The notes: generated by a model not told the origin, from the sequence alone. DNA of 64,000 bases from an uncultured Clostridia bacterium (GCA_944384855.1 CALWUY010000009.1:17746-81745); one strand, 5' to 3'; shown: positions 46,973 to 56,335, counted from the first letter of the stretch. Made by a program: numbers and translations.

Positions 46973-48214
46973 TTATGATGCCTCCTTAAGCTCTTCCTGC
47001 GCAACGGATTTCGCCGTCTCAAGCATATTTTCCGCAAAAATCGCGTATCCTCGGGTGGAATCGTCCACCAATACGTGCGTCACCGCTCCCACAAGCTTTC
47101 CGTCCTGTAATACGGGTGACCCTGACATCCCCTGCACTATTCCTCCGGTTTTGTCAAGCAGTCTTTTATCGGTTACAGTAACTACCATATTCTGCGTTTT
47201 TGAAAGGTAAGCCGATGTTCTTACGGTAATTTTACAGTCGTAAAGCTCCGGGGTTTCTCCGTCTACCGTGCACAGTATCTGTCCTTTTCCGCTTTTCACC
47301 TCCTGCTTGAGCGCAATTTCGGTATAATCCTGAAAACTCCTTTTACCTTTAAGATAACAATAAACCCCGCAGTCACTGTTTAAACTTATATTACCCAGAG
47401 AACTCTGACTGAATTTTCCTTCAAGCTGTCCCGGACTTCCGGCACTTCCCTTTTCGATATCCGTTATCTCGGCAGCGACCATTTCCCCTGAATTCAGCTG
47501 TAACAGCTCTCCTGTTTCATCATCGCATATTCCGTGTCCCAATCCGCATATCACATTCGCGGCAGGACTGTAAAAAGTAAGCGTCCCTATCCCTGCCGAG
47601 CTGTCTTTTATCCAGATACCTATTTTATAACTGTCAGTCTCGCTTGAAATAACCGCTTTAACCGTCTTAGTGTAATCTTTATTGCCGCGTCTGACAACCA
47701 TATCCATTTGCTTTCCGCCAGATTTTTCCACTATCTCGCTTAAATCCTCATTTGTGTATACCTTTTCTCCGTCAACCGATATTATATAATCTCCCACTTT
47801 TATTCCCGCATCTTTTGCCGGATTTTTAAGTCCGTCGCTCGTCTGTACATCTGTGATTTCGCTGACCAGAACACCGTCGGTATAAATCTTCATTCCGAAC
47901 GGCGTACCTAAAACCGCAACATACATTTCATCGACAACTTCTACATTTACGCTTTTTACCGGAATTATTCCGAAAAGCTTCAGATCAACATCGTATTCCT
48001 CACCTATTGTGGTAAGACTTGTCTGTGTGACTTCAGCGCCTTCATAAACCGCGGTGACAGGAATCCGCGTGTCTACGTTGAACGCATCCCCTTTTTTTAT
48101 TTTATATTCCACGTCTATGCTGTTATGCGCAAAAATCACTATCGAAAAAACCATAACGGTAAGAATCAGCATAATACAAAAAACGCTTTTAATCAAAAAA
48201 CGTGCAACCTTCAA
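46973..48214 (-). CDS. spoIVB: SpoIVB signalling peptidase (S55)
   Basis: 413 residues from the TTG at 48214, chosen because GAGGAG lies eight bases upstream; a GTG three codons earlier touches that site. N-terminal membrane helix (about 5-28), a PDZ domain (about 100-180, with DAGIKVGDYIISVDG) and the S55 peptidase domain with His227 in GLGHGICD and the serine of GMSGSPVLQDGK (about 362-373). SpoIVB is secreted by the forespore and triggers processing of pro-SigmaK in the mother cell. Lies 42 bases after eno; further proof of sporulation capacity. Confidence 0.94.
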   Translation of the reverse strand: MKVARFLIKSVFCIMLILTVMVFSIVIFAHNSIDVEYKIKKGDAFNVDTRIPVTAVYEGAEVTQTSLTTIGEEYDVDLKLFGIIPVKSVNVEVVDEMYVAVLGTPFGMKIYTDGVLVSEITDVQTSDGLKNPAKDAGIKVGDYIISVDGEKVYTNEDLSEIVEKSGGKQMDMVVRRGNKDYTKTVKAVISSETDSYKIGIWIKDSSAGIGTLTFYSPAANVICGLGHGICDDETGELLQLNSGEMVAAEITDIEKGSAGSPGQLEGKFSQSSLGNISLNSDCGVYCYLKGKRSFQDYTEIALKQEVKSGKGQILCTVDGETPELYDCKITVRTSAYLSKTQNMVVTVTDKRLLDKTGGIVQGMSGSPVLQDGKLVGAVTHVLVDDSTRGYAIFAENMLETAKSVAQEELKEAS

Positions 48215-48256
48215 TGAAATCACTCCTCATTGTTAGAATGCACGTTTTTGCTCTGT

Positions 48257-49513
48257 TTACTTATTACAATTTTCTCCTAAATCGTTTTCAATTATTAACA
48301 GCCTGTTATATTTAGACACTCTGTCGGTGCGGCATGGGGCTCCGGTTTTTATCCACCCGGCGTTTACGGCTACCGCAAGGTCCGCGATTGTTGTATCCTC
48401 AGTTTCTCCCGAACGGTGGGATATTATGGTTGAATATCCGTTTTCACGGGCCAGCTCTATAACATCCAGCGTTTCACTCAGCGTTCCTATCTGATTGGGT
48501 TTAACCAATATTGAATTTGCCGCTCCTTCGGCAATACCTTTTTTAAGCCGTGCGGTATTGGTAACAAACAGGTCGTCCCCGACTAACTTTATTTTATCCC
48601 CGAGTCTGCCGGTTAACTTTTTCCAGCCTTCCCAATCCTCTTCGGCCACACCGTCTTCTATGGATATTACCGGATATTTGGCTATAAGACCTTCGTAATA
48701 CTCTATAAGCTCTTCAGCGCTTTTTTCAGCGTTTCTTTTAGGCAGAACATATCTTCCTGAGCTGTACCATTCACTGGACGCGACATCCAGCGCTATTTTT
48801 ATATCATCCTCAGTGTATCCGGCTTTTTTTACGGCTTCGATTATAAGTTCCAGCGCTTCTTCGTCCGAATTAAGGTTAGGCGCAAACCCGCCTTCGTCGC
48901 CCACTCCCGTACTCATGCCACGTGATTTCAGAACACTGCCGAGTGTATGGTATATTTCACTGCATATCCGTAATCCCTCACAAAAGCAGGGCGCTTTTTG
49001 TGGTATTATCATAAATTCCTGAATGTCTATATTGTTTGACGCGTGGGCTCCTCCGTTTAAAATATTCATCATAGGCTTAGGCAGTACTGAGGCATTAATT
49101 CCGCCCAGATACCTGTAAAGCGGCATTTTGTATGATTCAGCCGCCGCTTTTGCCGCAGCCAGCGAAACAGCTAAAACAGCGTTCGCGCCGAGTCTTGACT
49201 TGTTTTCTGTTGAATCAAGCGATATCAGGGTTTCATCTATACGTCTTTGTTTGGAAGCGTCAATATTTTGAAGTGCCTTGCAAATTGCTCCGTTTATTCC
49301 GTTTACTGCCTCTTTAACACCTTTTCCCAAATATCTGGATTTATCTCCGTCACGCTTTTCGTGCGCTTCAAATTCCCCTGTCGAAGCCCCTGAAGGCGCC
49401 ATAGCAAACCCCTGACTTCCGTCAAACAGCGTAACCCTTGCGGCAACCGTCGGATTGCTGCGAGAATCCAAAACCTCAAATCCTTCAATTTTTTTTATTT
49501 TTTTATCACACAT
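48257..49513 (-). CDS. eno: Enolase
   Basis: 418 residues, slightly shorter than the usual 425-435. All catalytic regions are present: [95 protein letters not shown] and TGAPCRTDR. It converts 2-phosphoglycerate to PEP. Several positions differ from the common bacterial sequence (GEFEAHE for GSREALE, ASSEWY for AASEFY), so it may be a second paralogue in this organism. AAGGAG precedes the ATG; spoIVB follows. Confidence 0.93.
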   Translation of the reverse strand: MCDKKIKKIEGFEVLDSRSNPTVAARVTLFDGSQGFAMAPSGASTGEFEAHEKRDGDKSRYLGKGVKEAVNGINGAICKALQNIDASKQRRIDETLISLDSTENKSRLGANAVLAVSLAAAKAAAESYKMPLYRYLGGINASVLPKPMMNILNGGAHASNNIDIQEFMIIPQKAPCFCEGLRICSEIYHTLGSVLKSRGMSTGVGDEGGFAPNLNSDEEALELIIEAVKKAGYTEDDIKIALDVASSEWYSSGRYVLPKRNAEKSAEELIEYYEGLIAKYPVISIEDGVAEEDWEGWKKLTGRLGDKIKLVGDDLFVTNTARLKKGIAEGAANSILVKPNQIGTLSETLDVIELARENGYSTIISHRSGETEDTTIADLAVAVNAGWIKTGAPCRTDRVSKYNRLLIIENDLGENCNK

Positions 49514-49568
49514 AAAAATCTCCTTATGATTCAGAATAATAATATTATTATTCCGCTTTTAAAAACAA

Positions 49569-50330
49569 TTATAATTCGTTTTTTGTTTTGTATTCACTCG
49601 GAGATACGCCCATATATTTCTTAAAAATCGTACTGAAATATTTCACATCCTCAAATCCCGATGTCAATGAAGTCTGTGTCACATTAAAATATCCGGATTT
49701 AAGCAGTCCGCACGCACGTTCAATTCTAAGCCTGTTTAAAGTTTTAAGCGGAGATTCACCGTATTTTACCTTATATATTTTCCTGAAATATACTTCGCTT
49801 ATGCTGCATTGCTCAGCGAGAGTTTTCACCGTCAGACCGCATTCGTCAAAATGTCTCCTCATATAATCCACGCCGTTTTTTATAAGTTCTTCTGTTCTGT
49901 CAAGCGTATATTCGGTATTTTTTTCTATATTTTCAAAAATCGTATATAGTATTGAGGCGCATCGGTTTTTATATCCGGTTTTTCTCTCCTGCCATTCTTT
50001 TTCGGCATTGCAGAATAAATCGGCGAATATTTTGCGGTCACCCGGAATAAAGCTGGTTATCGTATCATCATTCGGTTCATATACCGCAAGGTGCAGAATT
50101 ACAATTTCCTCGTCCTCACTTCGTGTTTCAAAATCCACACCTTTAGGTATGAAGGTTATGCTTCCTTCACCGGCGTAGACCTCACTTTTGTTTTCCTGAA
50201 CAAATACGCTGCTCCCGGATATCCTGAAAGCCAATCCGCAAAAATCGCGCCGCTTGGTATATCTGATATCCGCTTTCCTCTTAATTCTGAATATATCCTC
50301 GATAACAAACGCAGTGTTTTGATAAAACAT
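49569..50330 (-). CDS. AraC family transcriptional regulator, copy 2
   Basis: 253 residues. N-terminal cupin-like sensor (FVIEDIFRIKRKADIRYT at the start, ITFIPKGVDFETRS in the pocket region) and C-terminal double HTH (about 150-250) with VKTLAEQCSISEVYFRKIYK and TQTSLTSGFEDVKYFSTIFKKYMGVSPSEY. Divergent from the OYE-heparinase-SDR-flavoprotein operon with back-to-back promoters in a 126-base gap, so it is the probable activator of that operon. GAGG precedes the ATG. Confidence 0.9.
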   Translation of the reverse strand: MFYQNTAFVIEDIFRIKRKADIRYTKRRDFCGLAFRISGSSVFVQENKSEVYAGEGSITFIPKGVDFETRSEDEEIVILHLAVYEPNDDTITSFIPGDRKIFADLFCNAEKEWQERKTGYKNRCASILYTIFENIEKNTEYTLDRTEELIKNGVDYMRRHFDECGLTVKTLAEQCSISEVYFRKIYKVKYGESPLKTLNRLRIERACGLLKSGYFNVTQTSLTSGFEDVKYFSTIFKKYMGVSPSEYKTKNEL

Positions 50331-50347
50331 TTTTTCACCTCCGGTTT

Positions 50348-50376
50348 ATGATACCATACTTTGTTTCGAAATTCAA
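50348..50376 (-). promoter_or_regulatory. Promoter of araC copy 2
   Basis: Minus strand TTGAAT (50371-50376), 17-base spacer, TATCAT (50348-50353), the same -10 as the promoter of UroD-like gene 1. Confidence 0.65.
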
Positions 50377-50399
50377 ACCTTTTTATATCGTTTTGTCGG

Positions 50400-50428
50400 T
50401 TTACGGGTTAAAATAAATATGATATTAT
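50400..50428 (+). promoter_or_regulatory. Promoter of the OYE operon
   Basis: TTTACG (50400-50405), 17-base spacer, TATTAT (50423-50428). The -35 is weak, consistent with dependence on an activator bound in the gap shared with araC copy 2. Confidence 0.65.
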
Positions 50429-50456
50429 TTAGGTAAATTCAAATAAGGAGTTTACT

Positions 50457-51779
50457 ATGGTCAGAAAGGTTTATATTTCAAAAGAAGAATTCGATGTTCA
50501 AAATTCACAGTTAGGTGCTGACCTGCCGTACACAGATGACATTTCGGTGCTTAAGGAACCTTTTTCCATTTCCGGCAAAACCGTTGCCAACCGTCTTGTG
50601 TGCCAGGCTATGGAAGGCTGTGACGGCACGCCTGAAGGCAGTCCGGATATATTGACAAAACGGCGATACAGACGTTTTGCCGAAGGCGGAGCGGGACTTA
50701 TCTGGTTTGAGGCTACCGCAGTTTTGAAAGAAGGCAGGGCCAACCCAAACCAATTATACATAACAAAAGATAATCTTGATGACTTCAAACGTCAGGTTGA
50801 CGAAATCAAGGAGACTGCTTTTAAAACAAACGGTTATGAGCCTTTGGTTATTATGCAGGCAACACATTCCGGAAGGTATTCAAAGCCTGACGGTATTCCG
50901 GCTCCGCTTATAGCCTATAACAATCCGATTTTTGAAAAGGAAAACCCGATACCGAAAGAAAATATCGTTTCTGACGAATATCTCGACCGTGTAGGCGAAG
51001 CGCTTGTAAACGGCGCTGTATTAGCCGAAAAAGCCGGGTTTGACGGTGTAGATATAAAATGCTGCCACCGTTATCTCAACTGCGAGCTTTTATCTGCCTT
51101 CGAACGCGAAGGCAGATACGGAGGAAGTCTGGAAAACCGTACCAGGCTGTTAAGAGAAAGTATCAAAGGCGCGATTAAAAGCTGTTCCGATGATTTTATC
51201 GTGTCGTCGAGATTAAATATTTATGACGGATTCCCCTATCCGTACGGATTCGGGGTAAGCAAAAACGGAGGTCCTGAATTCGACAGCAGCGAACCGGAAT
51301 GGCTTGTGAAAAAGCTTTACGGCTACGGAGTCAGAATTCTCAATATAACAATGGGCAATCCGTATTTTAACCCACATGTAAACCGTCCGTTCGCTCATGG
51401 GGGATATATGCCGGACGAACACCCGTTAGAAGGAGTAAAGCGCGTCCTGGAAGGTACAGCCGAATTAAAAAGACTTGTTCCCGAAATGGCGCTTATCTGC
51501 TCTGCGGTATCATATCTCGGCACAGCGGCGCCGAATGTGGTTGCCGCCTACATAAATGACGGCGGATTTGATTTTGCCGGCTTCGGAAGAACGATTTTTG
51601 CCTATCCCGATTTCGCGAAAGATATAATCAACAAAGGATATATGGATAAAAACAAAATCTGCCTGTGCTGTTCAAAATGCACTGAAATAATGCGCACTAA
51701 GGGCGGAATGCCGGGCTGTGTGATAAGAGACAAAGATGTTTATATGCCGATATATAAAAGACAATGCGGAGGTAAATGA
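50457..51779 (+). CDS. Old Yellow Enzyme family NADH:flavin oxidoreductase with C-terminal Cys cluster
   Basis: 440 residues of FMN-binding TIM barrel: NRLVCQAMEGCDGTPEGSP near the start, MQATHSGRYSKPDG (about 139-152), DGVDIKCCHRYLNCELLSAF and REGRYGGSLENRTRLL. The tail has Cys402, Cys405, Cys408 and Cys421, close to the C-x2-C-x3-C-x11-C Fe-S set of 2-enoate and 2,4-dienoyl-CoA reductases, but the FAD/NAD domain that follows in those enzymes is missing. Likely reduces an activated C=C or a keto sugar derivative. First gene of the operon; the stop overlaps the region of the heparinase-like start. Confidence 0.88.
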   Translation: MVRKVYISKEEFDVQNSQLGADLPYTDDISVLKEPFSISGKTVANRLVCQAMEGCDGTPEGSPDILTKRRYRRFAEGGAGLIWFEATAVLKEGRANPNQLYITKDNLDDFKRQVDEIKETAFKTNGYEPLVIMQATHSGRYSKPDGIPAPLIAYNNPIFEKENPIPKENIVSDEYLDRVGEALVNGAVLAEKAGFDGVDIKCCHRYLNCELLSAFEREGRYGGSLENRTRLLRESIKGAIKSCSDDFIVSSRLNIYDGFPYPYGFGVSKNGGPEFDSSEPEWLVKKLYGYGVRILNITMGNPYFNPHVNRPFAHGGYMPDEHPLEGVKRVLEGTAELKRLVPEMALICSAVSYLGTAAPNVVAAYINDGGFDFAGFGRTIFAYPDFAKDIINKGYMDKNKICLCCSKCTEIMRTKGGMPGCVIRDKDVYMPIYKRQCGGK

Positions 51780-51781
51780 TT

Positions 51782-53590
51782 ATGTTCAGAAAATGGTTAC
51801 AAGAAAACAGAATTGAAGATTTCAATTTTTGCAGTCCCCTGTTTCCAAAAGGTTCAGACAGAGAGTTTTGGGAAACAAAAAGCAATAAAAAATATATTGA
51901 TGAAGCGATAAAATATTTAAACAACGAATGGCCGAATATTAAAGCATCAGATTATATGGCATTTCATATCAATGGAAACAGACTTCGTCAGGAAAATCCC
52001 CATTTTCTTAGAAGACATGCGCTTGTCAGTCTTCTTTTAGGGGAGCTCTGCGAATACAATGGCAGATTTATTCCGGATATAACAGACGGACTTTTTCTCA
52101 TATGCGAAGAGACATATTGGGGGCTTTCGGCTCATTATCCGGCTTATTTTGAAACCTATAAGCTGCCTGATACTAAAAACTGTTATATTGACCTTTTCGC
52201 AGGCGAAACAGCTTCCACGGTTGCACTGTGTTATTATTTGTTTTATGATGAATTGTATGACTATTGCCCCGACATACTTACAAGAATAGAATATGAAATG
52301 AAGCGCAGAATACTAGACCCATATCTTGAGCATACGGATTTTTGGTGGATGGGTTATTCCGGTTCTGTAAATAACTGGAATCCGTGGGTGCTTTCAAATA
52401 TGCTTACAGCATTTTTACTAATGGAGAATAATCCCGCAACAAAATACAAAGCCATCCGCAAAATGATGTATGAAATCAATAATATTTACACCGCTTATCC
52501 TGATGACGGCGGCTGTGATGAAGGCGCTAACTACTGGGAGTTATCCGGCGGTACTTTATTTGAATTTATTTATCAGCTATATATATCAAGCGGTAAAAAG
52601 CTTAATTTATTTAATGATAAAAAAATACAAAAAATAATGCAGTACAATTATCATACATATATCGCAGACGGAAAATATGTAAACTTTGCGGATGGCACTC
52701 CGCATGTTACATCTTCAAGTATAGCGGCGCTTTTATATTTATACGGAAAAGTTGCAGACGACTTAAAAATGTGCGAGCTTGCAAAACGGCTTTATAAAGA
52801 TTATATCGCCGGAAATTTAGACGTTGAACAAAATAGAGCGTCGTATACAAAAAGAAGAATTCAGATGCTCATTTTGGCAGACAAATTATCCGAAAAAGAT
52901 AATATGACCGTAATTGACAAGCATATTTATCCCCATCTGCAAGTTGCGTATATGCGTTCAGGCGAATGGTATTGCGCTGCAAAAGGAGGCCACAACAGTG
53001 AAAGCCATAATCATAATGACGTAGGCAGCTTTATGCTGTACTATGGGGCTGTACCGGTTCTGATGGATCCCGGATGCGGTGTGTATACTGCCAACACCTT
53101 TAACGAGCACCGTTATGAGATTTGGACAATGCAATCCGATTGGCATAATCTTCCTAAAATAAACGGTGTTTCCCAACATGAAGGCTTTGATTTTCGTGCC
53201 GATTCGTTTGAGATGAATGACAATATTATAAGAATAAGCTTTAAGAACGCCTATACTGCTGACAGCGGTTTAACGGAATGTACTCGTAAGCTGCTGCTTA
53301 AAAACAACACATTGAATATTTCAGATAACTTTGTTTTTGAAAAGGATGCAAATACCGTTTATGAGCATTTCATTATAAAGTTTGAACCTGAAATAGACGG
53401 CAATAAGGCTGTTTTCGGGGATTATGTCTTGGAATGTGACAAAGACGTTGAAATTTCATATGATATCAAACTGTTTGACGGTGACAGCAAGCTGATTAAT
53501 TCCTGGAATACCGATAAGCTTTACCGAATCATAATAAAATACGATGCGTCAAAGGAACTTGAAAATAAAATTACAATTAGAAAGGTTTAA
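51782..53590 (+). CDS. Heparinase II/III-like protein (polysaccharide lyase fold), cytosolic
   Basis: 602 residues from the ATG at 51782 (GGAGG nine bases upstream; an ATG at 51776 is too close). An alpha/alpha toroid (about 60-330, with DDGGCDEGANYWELSGG) is followed by a beta-sheet domain whose first strands carry GGHNSESHNHNDVGSF, the conserved heparinase II/III segment (His409, His411, Asp413). No signal peptide, so it probably acts on imported unsaturated or acidic oligosaccharides, as oligo-alginate and oligo-heparin lyases do. Coding sequence is visibly more AT-rich than its neighbours. Second gene of the operon. Confidence 0.87.
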   Translation: MFRKWLQENRIEDFNFCSPLFPKGSDREFWETKSNKKYIDEAIKYLNNEWPNIKASDYMAFHINGNRLRQENPHFLRRHALVSLLLGELCEYNGRFIPDITDGLFLICEETYWGLSAHYPAYFETYKLPDTKNCYIDLFAGETASTVALCYYLFYDELYDYCPDILTRIEYEMKRRILDPYLEHTDFWWMGYSGSVNNWNPWVLSNMLTAFLLMENNPATKYKAIRKMMYEINNIYTAYPDDGGCDEGANYWELSGGTLFEFIYQLYISSGKKLNLFNDKKIQKIMQYNYHTYIADGKYVNFADGTPHVTSSSIAALLYLYGKVADDLKMCELAKRLYKDYIAGNLDVEQNRASYTKRRIQMLILADKLSEKDNMTVIDKHIYPHLQVAYMRSGEWYCAAKGGHNSESHNHNDVGSFMLYYGAVPVLMDPGCGVYTANTFNEHRYEIWTMQSDWHNLPKINGVSQHEGFDFRADSFEMNDNIIRISFKNAYTADSGLTECTRKLLLKNNTLNISDNFVFEKDANTVYEHFIIKFEPEIDGNKAVFGDYVLECDKDVEISYDIKLFDGDSKLINSWNTDKLYRIIIKYDASKELENKITIRKV

Positions 53591-53594
53591 AATT

Positions 53595-54329
53595 ATGAAA
53601 ACAGCTTTAGTAACCGGCGCTGCCGGAGGTATTGGATTTGCTGTGGCAAAAAAACTGCTGGAAAACAATATTTCGGTAATCGGTATGGATATTATGCCCG
53701 GGATGCCTGAAACCCCGGATGGAGATTTCACTTATTTCAAAGGTGATTTAAGCGACAGGAAGTCAAGGGAAGACTTCGTAAACCTCGCCATAGAAAAATA
53801 CGGCAGAATTGATATTCTGGTGAATGTCGCCGGCGTAGCTCCGAAGGTGCGTCGGGATTTACTTGAAATGACCGAAGATTCGTATGATTTTGTAATGAAT
53901 ATAAATACAAAAGGCACTTTATTTCTTACTCAGCTTACAGCAAATCAAATGATAAAAAATCCGGGTGACAATAAAGGAAGTATTGTAAACATTTCTTCCA
54001 TGTCAGGATACACAAGCAGCGTATCCCGCGGAGAATACTGCATATCAAAAGCGGGAGTAACAATGATAACCGCCCTTTTCGCCGACAGGCTGGCTGAATA
54101 TGGAATTACGGTAAATGAAATACGTCCGGGTATCATAGCCACAGGTATGACCAGTACCGTAAAGGAAAAATACGACTCCCTGATAGCTGACGGACTTCTC
54201 CCTATAAAACGCTGGGGAAAACCGGAGGATATAGCAGACGCTGTCTGGACTTTGACAAACGGATCGCTGCCGTATGTAACAGGTCAATCCATAGATGTGG
54301 ACGGCGGTTTTCATATAAGGAGGCTGTAA
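53595..54329 (+). CDS. Short-chain dehydrogenase/reductase
   Basis: 244 residues from the ATG at 53595 (AGAAAGG about nine bases upstream). Classical SDR: TGAAGGIG at 7-14, NVAGVAP, the Ser-Tyr-Lys triad in NISSMSGYTSS and EYCISKAG, and the C-terminal GQSIDVDGGFHIRRL. The last motif matches SDRs often named 3-ketoacyl-ACP reductase that occur in sugar-catabolic clusters, so an acyl substrate should not be assumed. Its gene starts 4 bases after the heparinase-like stop, and its stop overlaps the next ATG by one base. Confidence 0.88.
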   Translation: MKTALVTGAAGGIGFAVAKKLLENNISVIGMDIMPGMPETPDGDFTYFKGDLSDRKSREDFVNLAIEKYGRIDILVNVAGVAPKVRRDLLEMTEDSYDFVMNINTKGTLFLTQLTANQMIKNPGDNKGSIVNISSMSGYTSSVSRGEYCISKAGVTMITALFADRLAEYGITVNEIRPGIIATGMTSTVKEKYDSLIADGLLPIKRWGKPEDIADAVWTLTNGSLPYVTGQSIDVDGGFHIRRL

Positions 54330-56230
54330 TGAAGACCTATACCTTTGACAGTCTTGTAATAGGCACCGGAGCTGCAGGATACAACGCAGCATGCAGACTT
54401 AATCAGCTCGGCAGAAATACAGCAATTATTACAGAAGCGACAGGCTGCGGTACATCAAGAAATACCGGCAGCGATAAGCAGACATATTATAAACTGGGTC
54501 TTGGCGGAGACATTCCGGACAGTATCAGAAATATGGCGCAAAATCTTTTTTCTTCCGGAAGTGTTGACGGAGATAACGCTTTATGTGAAGCCGCTCTTTC
54601 AGTGCGTTCATTTATGAATCTCTGCGAATTGGGCGTAGCCTTTCCTGTTAACAGATACGGAGAATATGTAGGTTACAAAACTGACCATGACCCTTACGCA
54701 AGAGCCACATCGGCAGGACCGCTGACTTCAAAATTTATGACAGAGGCCCTGGAAAAACAGGCAGACCGGCTCGGTATCAGGGTTTTCAGCGGATATCTTG
54801 CGACAGATATACTTTTGCACGAAAAATCGGTATGCGGAATTTTATGCATAGAAAAGCAAAGCGGAGAATTTGTTTCCTTCAAATGCCCGGATATCATTCT
54901 CTGTACCGGAGGTCCTGCGGGGATATACGCCGACAGCGTTTTCCCGGAATGCCATACAGGCACAACAAGTCTGGCTCTGTGCGCGGGAGCGAAAGCGCAG
55001 AATCTTACCGAATGGCAGTACGGATTAGCCTCGGTAAATCCGCGCTGGAATGTCTCGGGAACATATATGCAGGTGCTGCCGAGATTTGTCTCTGTAGATG
55101 AAAACGGCACAGAACATGAATTTTTAACAGATTATTTTGACGATGCTTACAAAGCGCTTTCAACTGTATTTTTAAAGGGCTATCAGTGGCCTTTTGACTC
55201 TAAAAAAGTCCTTGACGGGTCGTCGGTAATCGATTTGCTGGTATTTCGCGAATGTGTACTCAAAAGCAGAAAGGTTTATCTTGATTTCACAAAAAATCCT
55301 TTTGACTTGTCTCAAATCGAATACGGGAATTTATCAGACGAAGCCTGCGAATATTTAAGCAAAGCCGAAGCATGTTTCGGCAGACCTATAGACCGGCTTG
55401 AAAAAATGAATCTGCCGGCAATTGAACTGTATAAGAGCAAAGGAGTAGATATTTCAAAGGATTATCTTGAAATAGCTCTTTGCGCCCAGCATAATAACGG
55501 AGGAATTGCCGTGGATATGTGGTGGCAGACATCTGTTAAAGGACTTTTTGCCGCAGGCGAGTGCGCCGGTACGCACGGTGTTGCCCGTCCGGGCGGGTCG
55601 GCATTAAATGCAGGTCAGGTAGGAAGCCTCCGAGCCGCGCAGTATATATCCCGCCATCCAAATCCCCCGCCGCGCGATGAAATATTTTACAGTGAACTCA
55701 CCAAAGCTGTCGCAAATAAAAATTCTGAGATAGACCGTATTTTAAAGGGTAATTACAATATAGACGTCCTGATTAAAAGCGCACAGCGGAAAATGAGCGA
55801 CTGCGCGGCTGCCATAAGGGTTAAAACGCAAATGGAAACCGCGCTTGAAGATACAAAATCCGAACTTTTCTCACTTGCAGACAAGGCTCAGATTTCCGAT
55901 AAATCCCAGATATACATGTACTATAAATTAAAAGACATACTCATAACTCAATGCGCCGTGCTTACTGCCATGATAAACTATGCAGAAACGGCAGACGGTA
56001 CGCGTGGTTCTTCACTTTATTACAGTAAAAGCGGAAGACTCAGAGACGGACTTGAAGAAATATTCCGTTTCGTTCCGGAAAAAGGAAATACACGCGGCAA
56101 AATACAGGAAACCGTTTTAAATAATTCGGAATTTGTCTGCCGATGGCGAAATGTACGTCCAATTCCGGACAGCGACGATTTTTTTGAAAATGTATGGAAA
56201 AGCTACAGAGAGAACGAAAACATCTACTGA
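54329..56230 (+). CDS. FAD-dependent oxidoreductase, fumarate reductase/SdhA-type flavoprotein
   Basis: 633 residues. FAD loop GTGAAGYNAACRL at 12-24 and the family block GGIAVDMWWQTSVKGLFAAGECAGTHG with ARPGGSALNAGQVG (about 390-432), as in SdhA/FrdA, NadB and related proteins. An extra C-terminal helical domain (about 445-620) is present. The succinate-binding residues of true SdhA are not obvious, and no SdhB/C partner is adjacent, so it probably oxidises or reduces another compound, perhaps exchanging electrons with the OYE protein. Last gene of the four-gene operon. AAGGAGG precedes the ATG. Confidence 0.85.
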   Translation: MKTYTFDSLVIGTGAAGYNAACRLNQLGRNTAIITEATGCGTSRNTGSDKQTYYKLGLGGDIPDSIRNMAQNLFSSGSVDGDNALCEAALSVRSFMNLCELGVAFPVNRYGEYVGYKTDHDPYARATSAGPLTSKFMTEALEKQADRLGIRVFSGYLATDILLHEKSVCGILCIEKQSGEFVSFKCPDIILCTGGPAGIYADSVFPECHTGTTSLALCAGAKAQNLTEWQYGLASVNPRWNVSGTYMQVLPRFVSVDENGTEHEFLTDYFDDAYKALSTVFLKGYQWPFDSKKVLDGSSVIDLLVFRECVLKSRKVYLDFTKNPFDLSQIEYGNLSDEACEYLSKAEACFGRPIDRLEKMNLPAIELYKSKGVDISKDYLEIALCAQHNNGGIAVDMWWQTSVKGLFAAGECAGTHGVARPGGSALNAGQVGSLRAAQYISRHPNPPPRDEIFYSELTKAVANKNSEIDRILKGNYNIDVLIKSAQRKMSDCAAAIRVKTQMETALEDTKSELFSLADKAQISDKSQIYMYYKLKDILITQCAVLTAMINYAETADGTRGSSLYYSKSGRLRDGLEEIFRFVPEKGNTRGKIQETVLNNSEFVCRWRNVRPIPDSDDFFENVWKSYRENENIY

Positions 56231-56274
56231 TTATCAAAAAGTCAAATTATGTCTAATAAAATTTCGGTTTTGTC

Positions 56275-56303
56275 TTGAAAAAGTAGATTTTTATCTGTAT
56301 ACT
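56275..56303 (+). promoter_or_regulatory. Promoter of the GH-A hydrolase gene
   Basis: TTGAAA (56275-56280), 17-base spacer, TATACT (56298-56303). The next base starts the 32-bp palindrome. Confidence 0.85.
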
Positions 56304-56335
56304 AAATTCGTAATTTAAATTTAAATTACGAATTT
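56304..56335. promoter_or_regulatory. 32-bp perfect palindrome, probable operator
   Basis: Bases 56304-56335 equal their own reverse complement; each half reads AAATTCGTAATTTAAA from the outside inward. It begins at the base after the -10 box, so a bound repressor would cover the transcription start. The regulator is not identifiable: both AraC proteins in the window are expected to use direct-repeat sites. Confidence 0.8.

Noticed and set aside
53595-54329. Fatty-acid FabG for the SDR
   Set aside because: Operon context and the C-terminal DGGFHIRRL type point to a sugar-cluster SDR; no acyl carrier or other fab gene is near.
54329-56230. Succinate dehydrogenase/fumarate reductase subunit A of a respiratory complex
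   Set aside because: No iron-sulfur or membrane subunit gene is adjacent and the usual dicarboxylate-binding residues are not obvious.
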